Part shown: in pieces, positions 7,384 to 12,452 of the stretch
Layout of the letters: every line of letters starts with the position of its first letter
Position numbering within the stretch: the stretch's first letter is position 1
Assembly: GCA_002492045.1 (NCBI GenBank)
Contig: DKXC01000025.1
Location: forward strand, 1 to 14,458
Source: Micrococcaceae bacterium UBA7136
GTDB lineage: Bacteria; Actinomycetota; Actinomycetes; Actinomycetales; Micrococcaceae
Direction: 5' to 3'
Length of the DNA stretch: 14,458 nucleotides
Program-made: the position numbers and the translations under genes
The notes under the pieces: model-generated
Databases searched by the model: none
Told to the model about the DNA's origin: nothing
What the model saw: the letters and a program-made list of their open reading frames with translations, nothing else

Positions 7384-8724
7384 TTAGGAGAAGAGGGACT
7401 GCCCAATGAAGCCGCCCTCCTGGCAGCCTGCTGGGATAGCAAAAACGGCCGAACCGATGGGGACGGTCCAGGTGTTGAGCATGTCCAGCTGGGCCAGGCG
7501 CTCCTGAATAGGTAGGAACTGCTGAACCGGGTCAGTCTGGTAGGAGCAGAAAATCAGGCCCGAGTTGCTCACCCCTCCGCTGCTTTCTCCGTGGTTAGAG
7601 AAGCCCCCGGCAGCGGCCACCGGCAGGTCGTAGCTGTAGCCCCGCCGCAGAATCTGCTCGGTAGGGCCCTGGGCGCTAGCCCGGCGAATATGGGCGTAGG
7701 GGGCAATGACCGTGAAGCCCAGTTCGTTGGTGGCAGAGAGATCGGCCGGGTCCCGCTCTTCCTGACCGGTCAGGGGGGCGCCGTTGCTGAGTTTGCGGCC
7801 GATGGCGTCCTCGCGGGCGGGGCGGTCAGCCTGGTCCCAGGTGTCCAGGTTCATGTGGATGCGGCGGATAACCAGGGAGGTTCCGCCTTCTTCCCAGGGG
7901 GTCAGTTTGTCGTGGCCGCCCCAGACCTGGGATTCCATGCTGCCGTCCTCGGTAGAGGGGTTGATGGTGCCATCAACCTGGCCGAAGAGGTTACGCATGG
8001 TCTGCCCGGTCTTTTCACTGCCGTAGGCCCGGCGGAAGCCCTCCTGCACCCAGTGGACGCTAGCAAAGGAGCGGGCTGTTTTGAGCAGGACCCGCTGGGC
8101 GTGGGCCAGGGTGAAACGGTCCTGGCAGCAGAGCTGCAGTAGCAGGTCTCCCCCGCTCCAGCGGTCTTGTAGCTGATCGATTTGGGGAAAGGCCGGCAGG
8201 GGTTTGAGCCAGGAGGGCTTTTTGGCGGGGTCGGTCAGGTCAAAGATTTTCTCGCCAAAGCCCAAGGTGACGGTCAGTTGAGCGGGGACGGGGGCCAGTT
8301 CTGGTTCCTGGTCGGTGATGCTGGGCTGGCCCTGGGTCAGGCGGGCGGCGTCCCTGGTGAGCAGGGTCAGTAGCCGTTTGAGCCCCTCAGCTTCTAGGTC
8401 CTGGTTGAGGGTCAGGGCAATGAAGACCCCGTAGGCTGGGGGCGGGGTGTCGATCCCGGCCTGGCGCTGCCCGTAGAAGGGAATCTTGGCCTGGGCTAGG
8501 GGCGGTTCTGGTTCGGTTTCTGGGGCGGCTAGGCCCTGGGCTAGCTGCTGGCTGCCCAGGGTGGCGGCTGCCCCGATGCCGGCGCCAGCCAGCCCGGCCA
8601 GGAAGGTTCGTCTGCCGCTTCCTCTCCCCTGCCCAGCCTGGGGCTGGCTCCCCTCTCGGGATGAGGTGGGGGAGGTTTGGTCACTGGCGGCTTGGTTCTT
8701 TACCTGGTCGGGCTGGCTGGTCAT
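7384..8724 (-). CDS. Tat-exported DyP-type haem peroxidase
   Basis: A 446-residue dye-decolourising peroxidase of the EfeB/DtpA type. An unusually long polar Gln/Ser-rich lead (1-36) precedes a twin-arginine signal, SGRRTFLAGLAGAG (36-49), so the folded haem protein should leave by the Tat route. Family hallmarks are GQVDG (248-252) with catalytic Asp251 in the GxxDG motif, HIRRAS (345-350) with the likely proximal haem ligand His345, and RRGYSYD (360-366) containing the distal Arg. All key residues are present and the length is normal. AAGGA precedes the ATG. It lies 24 bp after the PCu(A)C gene and 41 bp before the CopD-CtaG gene, so one transcript is likely. No EfeU or EfeO partner is in the window. 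The copper neighbours therefore favour a DtpA-like role over EfeB-type iron uptake. Confidence 0.92.
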   Translation of the reverse strand: MTSQPDQVKNQAASDQTSPTSSREGSQPQAGQGRGSGRRTFLAGLAGAGIGAAATLGSQQLAQGLAAPETEPEPPLAQAKIPFYGQRQAGIDTPPPAYGVFIALTLNQDLEAEGLKRLLTLLTRDAARLTQGQPSITDQEPELAPVPAQLTVTLGFGEKIFDLTDPAKKPSWLKPLPAFPQIDQLQDRWSGGDLLLQLCCQDRFTLAHAQRVLLKTARSFASVHWVQEGFRRAYGSEKTGQTMRNLFGQVDGTINPSTEDGSMESQVWGGHDKLTPWEEGGTSLVIRRIHMNLDTWDQADRPAREDAIGRKLSNGAPLTGQEERDPADLSATNELGFTVIAPYAHIRRASAQGPTEQILRRGYSYDLPVAAAGGFSNHGESSGGVSNSGLIFCSYQTDPVQQFLPIQERLAQLDMLNTWTVPIGSAVFAIPAGCQEGGFIGQSLFS

Positions 8725-8748
8725 GGCTTGTCCTTCTTGAGCTCAGGC

Positions 8749-9378
8749 TTAGAAGCAGGCAGGCAGGGCGCTGGCGCTTTCTTGGCCGTGATTGGCGTGG
8801 CCAGAGTGGTCGCCTTCGCTGGCTTCAGCAGAGTGGGAGGCATGCTCTTCACCTGGCGCATATTCTTCCTGGGCACCGGAGTAGTCCCGGATTTCAGCCT
8901 CGTAGCTGACCTCGCCCTGGCTGGTCTTGAGGGTAATCTGGGTGCTGCCGCCAGCGGGCAGGGAGCAGGTCATGTCCATGAACATGATGTGGTCACCGCC
9001 GGGGGCCAGCTCCAGGGTCTGACCGGGGGCCAGCTCAAAGCCGCCCTCTACCTTCTTCATGCTGGAAGCCCCGGTTTCAGGGTCTAGTTCAGTGGTGTGC
9101 AGTTCCAGCATCTGGCTGTACTGGTTCTGGGCGCCTTCGATAGTGATGGCCTGGTCGCTGGTGTTGGTGACGGTAGCAAAAGCACCGGTCATGTCACCGC
9201 TGTTGGCCTTGACCCAGGCTTCCTTAACCTCTAAGGGCTGCTGGCTGGCACTAGCGCTGCTGGAGCTGCTGGCAGAGGCTGAGCTGCTGGAACTGGTCTG
9301 GGCCTGGGTGTTGCTACCGCAGGCGGTTAGGCCCAGCAGGCAGATGGCAGAGAGGGCGGTTAGGGTCTTCTTATTCAT
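8749..9378 (-). CDS. PCu(A)C-family copper chaperone lipoprotein
   Basis: A 209-residue lipoprotein. The signal peptide ends in the lipobox LTAC with Cys20, followed by a Ser/Ala linker (about 22-46) that spaces the domain from the membrane. The PCu(A)C cupredoxin-like domain (about 48-165) carries the Cu(I) site of the family: LELH with His94, Met107, and HIM with His130 and Met132. These proteins deliver copper to the CuA centre of cytochrome oxidase. An added tail (171-197) holds five histidines (179, 182, 191, 194, 197) among Glu/Asp and looks like a second metal-binding segment. Cys208 is next to last. The ATG at 9378 has AAGGA 7 nt upstream, and this sits in the loop of an inverted repeat. 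It is the third gene of the copper cluster. Confidence 0.92.
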   Translation of the reverse strand: MNKKTLTALSAICLLGLTACGSNTQAQTSSSSSASASSSSSASASQQPLEVKEAWVKANSGDMTGAFATVTNTSDQAITIEGAQNQYSQMLELHTTELDPETGASSMKKVEGGFELAPGQTLELAPGGDHIMFMDMTCSLPAGGSTQITLKTSQGEVSYEAEIRDYSGAQEEYAPGEEHASHSAEASEGDHSGHANHGQESASALPACF

Positions 9379-9379
9379 T

Positions 9380-9397
9380 ATTTTGTCCTTACAAAAT
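9380..9397 (-). promoter_or_regulatory. Inverted repeat presenting the ribosome binding site of the PCu(A)C gene
   Basis: On the minus strand ATTTTGT-AAGG-ACAAAAT forms perfect 7-bp arms around a 4-nt centre, ending one base before the ATG. The centre is the core of the AAGGA Shine-Dalgarno sequence. As RNA it is a weak A/U stem with the site in the loop. As DNA it is an 18-bp palindrome that a repressor dimer could bind. Which of the two applies cannot be told from sequence. Confidence 0.4.
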
Positions 9398-9409
9398 CTA
9401 AATGTTTCT

Positions 9410-9456
9410 TTCCCTGGGCGGCTTCGTCCAGGGGATGCTGAAAGCTAGCTTTCAGC
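9410..9456 (-). promoter_or_regulatory. Two consecutive stem-loops between copC and the PCu(A)C gene
   Basis: The first is a perfect 20-nt palindrome, GCTGAAAGCTAGCTTTCAGC (9437-9456). The second has arms CCCTGG (9412-9417) and CCAGGG (9428-9433), extended by two weaker pairs. Both lie in the 99-bp gap that is the widest inside the copper cluster. No U-tract follows either on the minus strand, so simple termination is unlikely. mRNA processing, attenuation or an operator for an internal promoter are possible. Confidence 0.45.
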
Positions 9457-9477
9457 TTGTGGGATTGGCTCGGGTGC

Positions 9478-10059
9478 CTACTTGAGACGGCGGCCCTTGA
9501 GCAGCAGGGTGACGATTAGGGTGCTGATACCTGCCACTCCGGCGAGGAGGATACTCCATTTTGCCAGGTCAGGCAGGGTCTCGGCTCCTTGCTGGTTACT
9601 TGCCTGGGCAGGCTGATCAGCCTGGCTGCTGGGGCTGACGCTGGCAGAAGGGCTAGAGCTAGCACCGGCTCCGGTGCTGTAGCTGAATCGTCCCTGGATG
9701 GGGTGGCCGTCAGAAGATACAACCCGCCAGGTGACCGTGTAGGTTTCGTCGGCCCGATCGCTGGCCGTCAGACGCTGGGTCAGGGTCTTGCCCTGAACCT
9801 TAGGCTCCCCCTGCTGGATTTCCCGACCGCTAGAGTCGGTGACCCGAATCTGGTTGGCCCCTTCCAGTTCCATAATGTCGCCGCTGTAGACCAGCTCCAG
9901 CTGGTCAGGGGCGGCCTCCAGCACCTGGCCGGAGGTGGGGTTACTGGACACCAGCTCGTCGTGAGCCTGGGCAGGTGCCAGCCCTGTGAAGGTCAGAAAA
10001 CCCAGGGCCAACAGGGCGCTGAGGGCCCTGGCCCAGGAGGTCTGTCTAATTTTTTTCAT
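9478..10059 (-). CDS. copC: CopC-domain copper-binding protein, membrane anchored
   Basis: A 193-residue exported protein with a cleavable signal ending in AQA, so that the mature chain begins HDELVSSNP. The N-terminal His is the hallmark Cu(II) ligand of CopC. WRVVSSDGHPIQGRFSY (111-127 in this numbering) supplies the conserved Asp-x-His pair that completes the high-affinity site in well-studied CopC proteins. The single beta domain (about 33-130) is followed by a Ser/Pro/Gln linker and a C-terminal membrane helix (about 165-187) ending in KGRRLK, so the domain stays tethered outside the cell. Two ATG codons stand in tandem at 10062 and 10059; the second has more room after the AAGGA sequence and is preferred. 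It starts 29 nt after the preceding membrane-protein gene stops. It likely hands copper to the CopD part of the downstream fusion. Confidence 0.93.
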   Translation of the reverse strand: MKKIRQTSWARALSALLALGFLTFTGLAPAQAHDELVSSNPTSGQVLEAAPDQLELVYSGDIMELEGANQIRVTDSSGREIQQGEPKVQGKTLTQRLTASDRADETYTVTWRVVSSDGHPIQGRFSYSTGAGASSSPSASVSPSSQADQPAQASNQQGAETLPDLAKWSILLAGVAGISTLIVTLLLKGRRLK

Positions 10060-10090
10060 CATGTCCTTGCTTGTCTAAGTGGTGTGTGAG

Positions 10091-10699
10091 CTAAGCAAGG
10101 AGGGCCGGTGGGCCGCGGGTAGGTGAGGTGAGGGCTAAGAGAGCCGGTTTGATGCGGGCCAGGTGGATTATCTGGGGCCGGTAAATGGCAGGACGCCAAG
10201 GCAGGATCCGGGGCAGCTGACTCAGCAGGGCCCAGCAGCTAGCTGCCAGCAGGCGGGTCAGTAGCCGGTAGCTTTCTTCCCCGTAGGCTAGCAGGGCAAA
10301 GGTCAAGGCTGCCACTAGCAGGTGGCCCAGTAACATGAGCCCGTCTGCTTGCTGGCTAGCTGAACCCGTAAAATCTGCGGCCTGCCCGTAGCTAGTGGCT
10401 CCGTGATCCAGGTGGTGACCGGCCTGCTGGCTGACCAGAGACAGGTGAGCGGTGTGCCCGCCCTGACTGTAAAGCAGGTGAAGAAGTCCCTGCCCCAGTA
10501 GGACGCCAGCAGCCAGGCTGGTGCGGGCCAGTTGAAGCCGCCCCAGGCCCAGGGTAATGAGGGCTGAAAGAGAGGTTACCAGTAGGAGGATGATGGGGCT
10601 GGGTAGGAGACCACCGGCTAGCAGGTGGGCTGCTGCGCCCAGGAGGCTGGCGCTAGAGGCTACAATCCAGGCTCGTGCCAGCTGCTGACCGCGGCTCAT
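10091..10699 (-). CDS. Polytopic membrane protein with His-rich loop, first gene of the copper cluster
   Basis: A 202-residue protein with four or five hydrophobic segments (about 11-32, 35-52, 61-78, 121-139 and perhaps 145-162). No family is recognised with confidence. The stretch 74-99 holds six histidines (74, 82, 85, 95, 96, 99), several in pairs, in a loop between membrane helices, and His126 opens the next helix. This arrangement would suit metal binding, and the place in a copper cluster agrees, but it is inference. The C-terminal 35 residues are basic and proline-bearing, probably cytoplasmic. A strong AAGGAGGG Shine-Dalgarno sequence precedes the ATG. The gene stops 31 bp before copC starts, so co-transcription is very likely, and it would be the promoter-proximal gene. 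Confidence 0.75.
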   Translation of the reverse strand: MSRGQQLARAWIVASSASLLGAAAHLLAGGLLPSPIILLLVTSLSALITLGLGRLQLARTSLAAGVLLGQGLLHLLYSQGGHTAHLSLVSQQAGHHLDHGATSYGQAADFTGSASQQADGLMLLGHLLVAALTFALLAYGEESYRLLTRLLAASCWALLSQLPRILPWRPAIYRPQIIHLARIKPALLALTSPTRGPPALLA

Positions 10700-10726
10700 G
10701 GGCCCTCCTTCCTCTGCGCTTGATAA

Positions 10727-10749
10727 CCCCTGCCATTATCTCACAGGGG
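10727..10749 (-). promoter_or_regulatory. Candidate promoter -10 inside an inverted repeat upstream of the copper cluster
   Basis: On the minus strand CCCCTG and CAGGGG are perfect 6-bp arms 11 nt apart. Between them lies TGAGATAAT, an extended -10-like sequence. No good -35 is visible because the hup terminator sits directly upstream. The cluster needs a promoter in this 56-bp space (10700-10755), so this is the best candidate. C/G-tract dyads are used by copper sensors such as CsoR, but the spacing does not match a consensus I can state with confidence. Confidence 0.45.
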
Positions 10750-10755
10750 CACAAC

Positions 10756-10794
10756 AAAAGGGGGCCTCCTGATTTCTCAGGAGGCCCCCTTTTT
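10756..10794 (-). terminator. Strong bidirectional-type terminator after hup
   Basis: A 17-bp perfect stem, 10756-10772 with 10777-10793, has a TTTC loop and a G/C-rich core flanked by A-run and T-run. It lies about 20 nt after the hup stop codon. The minus-strand transcript ends in CTTTTG and the plus-strand one in CTTTTT. It separates the hup transcript from the copper cluster. Confidence 0.9.
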
Positions 10795-10813
10795 CAAGTC
10801 TGAACGAGAAGGT

Positions 10814-11101
10814 TTACTTCTTGTTGGAGACTGCTGCCTTCAGCTTTGAACCTGCGGTCAGCTTAACACCGTGACCAGCGGGAATCTGAATGGTTTCGCC
10901 GGTCTGCGGGTTGCGACCAGTGCGAGCTGCACGATCGGTGCGCTCAATTGCCATCCAACCGGGGATGGTGATCTTCTCACCCTTAGCAACAGATGCTTCG
11001 AAGACCTGGAACAGGGCGTCCAGAACGCCGTTAACTGCTGCCTGGCTGGTGCCGGCCTTTTCAGCTACCTCTGCAACGAGTTCGCTACGGTTCTTAGCCA
11101 T
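10814..11101 (-). CDS. hup: HU-family nucleoid DNA-binding protein
   Basis: A 95-residue protein matching HU along its whole length. It has two N-terminal helices for dimer formation (residues about 3-40), the saddle and arm region, and the family signature around RTGRNPQTGETIQIPAG (60-76), whose Pro intercalates at DNA bends. It binds DNA without strict sequence need and shapes the nucleoid. It ends in a short lysine tail and lacks the long basic extension of mycobacterial HU. An AGGAGGAG Shine-Dalgarno sequence precedes the ATG, as expected for an abundant protein. It follows rpsN with an 84-bp gap containing a hairpin. No clear promoter is seen in that gap, so part of its expression may come from the ribosomal protein operon. 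Confidence 0.96.
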   Translation of the reverse strand: MAKNRSELVAEVAEKAGTSQAAVNGVLDALFQVFEASVAKGEKITIPGWMAIERTDRAARTGRNPQTGETIQIPAGHGVKLTAGSKLKAAVSNKK

Positions 11102-11144
11102 GAAATGCTCCTCCTGAGACTTTCAAAAAGTGGGTGGCTGGTGG

Positions 11145-11171
11145 GGGTTAGCCTCGCTGGGAGGCTAACCC
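11145..11171 (-). other. Strong hairpin between rpsN and hup
   Basis: GGGTTAGCCTC (11145-11155) pairs perfectly with GAGGCTAACCC (11161-11171) around 5 nt, about 14 nt past the rpsN stop. The minus-strand side continues CCCACCAGCC with no T-run, so this is not a standard intrinsic terminator. It could be a partial terminator, an RNase processing point or an mRNA-stabilising 3' end that sets different levels for ribosomal protein and HU messages. Confidence 0.6.
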
Positions 11172-11185
11172 TTGTCAGCTACAGA

Positions 11186-11491
11186 TTACCAGCTTGACTT
11201 GGTAACACCGGGCAGCTCGCCGCGGTGTGCCATCTCGCGGAAGCGAACGCGGGAGATACCGAACTTCTGGAAGGTGCCGCGGGGACGACCATCAATCTGG
11301 TCGCGGTTGCGAACACGAACGGGAGAAGCGTTGCGGGGCAGCTTCTGCAGGCCCAGGCGAGCAGCTTCGCGCTCTTCGGGGCTGGCGTTCTCGTCAACCA
11401 GGGTCTTCTTCAGTTCCAGGCGCTTCTCAGCGTAGCGTGCAACGATGACCTTGCGCTGCTCGTTACGAGCGATCTTGGACTTCTTAGCCAT
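11186..11491 (-). CDS. rpsN: 30S ribosomal protein S14, zinc-independent type
   Basis: A 101-residue S14 of the long form. It has the family end, RNRDQIDGRPRGTFQKFGISRVRFREMA (79-106 region of the fold, up to GELPGVTKSSW). It has no cysteine at all, so it lacks the CxxC...CxxC zinc ribbon of the short S14 and is the zinc-free version. It binds 16S rRNA in the head of the small subunit. It starts 3 nt after the rpmG stop, with its GAGGAG site inside the end of rpmG, so the two are translated in close coupling. In many actinobacteria such zinc-free paralogues are raised by Zur when zinc is low. Whether this is a paralogue or the only S14 cannot be told from this window. Confidence 0.95.
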   Translation of the reverse strand: MAKKSKIARNEQRKVIVARYAEKRLELKKTLVDENASPEEREAARLGLQKLPRNASPVRVRNRDQIDGRPRGTFQKFGISRVRFREMAHRGELPGVTKSSW

Positions 11492-11494
11492 TGT

Positions 11495-11665
11495 TTAGCG
11501 CTCCTCTCGGAAGTCAACGTGCTTGCGGACGACGGGATCGTACTTCTTCAGAACCATACGATCGGGGTTGTTACGGCGGTTCTTACGGGTGACGTAAGTG
11601 TAGCCGGTGCCCGCAGTGGACTTAAGTTTGATGATAGGACGTAGGTCCTTAGCCTTTGATGCCAT
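11495..11665 (-). CDS. rpmG: 50S ribosomal protein L33, zinc-independent type
   Basis: A 56-residue L33 beginning MASKAKDLRPIIKLKSTAGT and ending VRKHVDFREER. It shows the family core YTYVTRKNRRNNPDRMVLKKYDP (22-44). Where zinc-binding L33 has two CxxC pairs this protein has none, so it is the zinc-free type. L33 sits near the exit site of the large subunit. The gene lies between rpmB (2-nt gap) and rpsN (3-nt gap), and its GGAGAG ribosome binding site lies in the last codons of rpmB. Codon use is the optimised kind seen in abundant proteins. Family and boundaries are certain from the reading frame. Confidence 0.96.
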   Translation of the reverse strand: MASKAKDLRPIIKLKSTAGTGYTYVTRKNRRNNPDRMVLKKYDPVVRKHVDFREER

Positions 11666-11667
11666 GT

Positions 11668-11904
11668 TTAGATCTTCTCTCCGCGTGCAAGGATGTCAGC
11701 AACTACTGCGTCAATACCACGTGCGTCAATTACCTTGATGCCCTTTGCAGAGACGTTCAGGGTAACGTTGCGACGAAGGGAAGGTACGTAGTACTTCTTC
11801 CGCTGCACGTTGGGATCGAAACGACGCTTGTTGCGGCGATGCGAGTGCGAGATGCTGTGTCCAAAGCCGGGAACAGCTCCGGTCACCTGGCAGACAGCTG
11901 CCAT
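11668..11904 (-). CDS. rpmB: 50S ribosomal protein L28, zinc-independent type
   Basis: A 78-residue L28 starting MAAVCQVTGAVPGFGHSISH, with the typical RRFDPNVQRKKYYVPSLRRN core and the ending IDARGIDAVVADILARGEKI. The ATG at 11904 is used because GGAGGAG lies just upstream; a reading five codons longer would place that site inside the gene. Only one cysteine (C5) is present, so there is no CxxC zinc site. It is the first gene of rpmB-rpmG-rpsN. The closest known arrangement is the zinc-free L28-L33-S14-S18 operon of mycobacteria, which Zur represses; here rpsR is absent. A long untranslated leader lies upstream. Confidence 0.96.
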   Translation of the reverse strand: MAAVCQVTGAVPGFGHSISHSHRRNKRRFDPNVQRKKYYVPSLRRNVTLNVSAKGIKVIDARGIDAVVADILARGEKI

Positions 11905-12274
11905 AGTTTTCTCCTCCAATATGTTGACGAAATGACGGTACGCAGTTGGTGTTCACTGGCTAACCAGTGAATCAGCAATGGGCGTCCCGTCACCTATAGG
12001 TAGAGCACCGGGTTATTCTCCAAGGCTAGAGTGTTTGAGATTCAGGCTAGGTGAGAGACTAGTCCGAACCCCCGCCGCGGGAAAAACGGTGAAGCTTAAG
12101 GTGTACGAGAGGTGTTGCCACCACTACGAACAGCCTTAAAGTCTAGGTAATTACGGGAAACCACGCAAGCTATAGGGCCAAAGAAAAGCCTGCGATCTCT
12201 TGGGTTAGCTTCAGCTGCCCCAGGGCTCGCAAGCAGTCTTCCTTAGGCTCTTTTTGCGTTAGAACCTTCCTACA
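11905..12274 (-). ncRNA. Candidate structured leader of the rpmB operon, or separate small RNA
   Basis: About 360 nt without a gene. Visible elements are: a long interrupted stem at 12188-12234 (arms GCxTGCGA...TCGCAxGC, then six pairs, then AGC/GCT with a UGAA loop on the minus strand); GGTG-GCAA-CACC at 12111-12122, a GNRA-type tetraloop hairpin enclosed by TTAAGG/CCTTAA (12096-12101 with 12134-12139); and a perfect 8-bp dyad at 11952-11971. I compared it by eye with riboswitch classes, tmRNA, RNase P and SRP RNA and found no match. Transcription from the promoter at 12275-12302 would yield this region as the 5' leader of rpmB. Being structured is seen; being functional is inference. Confidence 0.4.
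11952..11971. promoter_or_regulatory. Perfect 8-bp dyad upstream of rpmB
   Basis: TTCACTGG and CCAGTGAA are separated by 4 nt, 48 bp before the rpmB ATG. It could be an operator for a regulator of the zinc-free ribosomal genes, or an mRNA hairpin near the start. It does not resemble the AT-rich Zur boxes known from mycobacteria and Streptomyces. A second small palindrome, ACCTATAGGT, lies at 11992-12001. Confidence 0.45.
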
Positions 12275-12302
12275 ATTCTACCCTACTTTTAGGTTTTCGC
12301 AA
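12275..12302 (-). promoter_or_regulatory. Predicted housekeeping promoter for the rpmB-rpmG-rpsN(-hup) operon
   Basis: On the minus strand TTGCGA (12297-12302) and TAGAAT (12275-12280) are separated by 16 nt. Both hexamers match four of six consensus bases or better. Transcription would start near 12268 and give a leader of about 360 nt. It is the best promoter match I can see in the intergenic region. Confidence 0.5.
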
Positions 12303-12319
12303 GCCAGAGCAGGCTTTAA

Positions 12320-12345
12320 GGCCCTTAAAAATAAAGGGAAGGGCC
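12320..12345. terminator. Hairpin downstream of the GDSL hydrolase gene
   Basis: GGCCCTT (12320-12326) and AAGGGCC (12339-12345) form a 7-bp stem around a 12-nt loop. On the minus strand the T-rich stretch is in the loop rather than after the stem, and TTAAAGCC follows, so termination would be weak. It lies about 110 bp past the hydrolase stop and just upstream of the rpmB promoter. Nothing else recognisable lies in 12346-12452. Confidence 0.35.
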
Positions 12346-12452
12346 AGCAGGTCCCCTCCCCCAGGCCAAAAACCCGCCTTCCCCTAGCTCAGCCAGAACA
12401 AGTAGGCCAGGTCACTGTGATATTAACAGCTTAAGGCCCTGGGGATGAGAAG

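Noticed and set aside
5453..8142. Long plus-strand ORFs opposite the CopD-CtaG and DyP genes
   Set aside because: They are antisense shadows produced by high-GC codon bias. They show no family motifs and lie over clear, motif-bearing genes.
11225..11644. Plus-strand ORF opposite rpsN and rpmG
   Set aside because: It is antisense to two ribosomal protein genes with exact family matches. Its composition follows from the opposite strand.
12096..12140. T-box-like stretch GTGGTGGCAACACC on the minus strand
   Set aside because: It resembles the T-box core by a few bases, but no Stem I, specifier loop or antiterminator pairing is visible and the downstream gene is not an aminoacyl-tRNA or amino-acid gene.
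11905..12300. tmRNA, RNase P RNA or SRP RNA in the gene-free region
   Set aside because: None of the conserved cores that I know for these RNAs is present on either strand.
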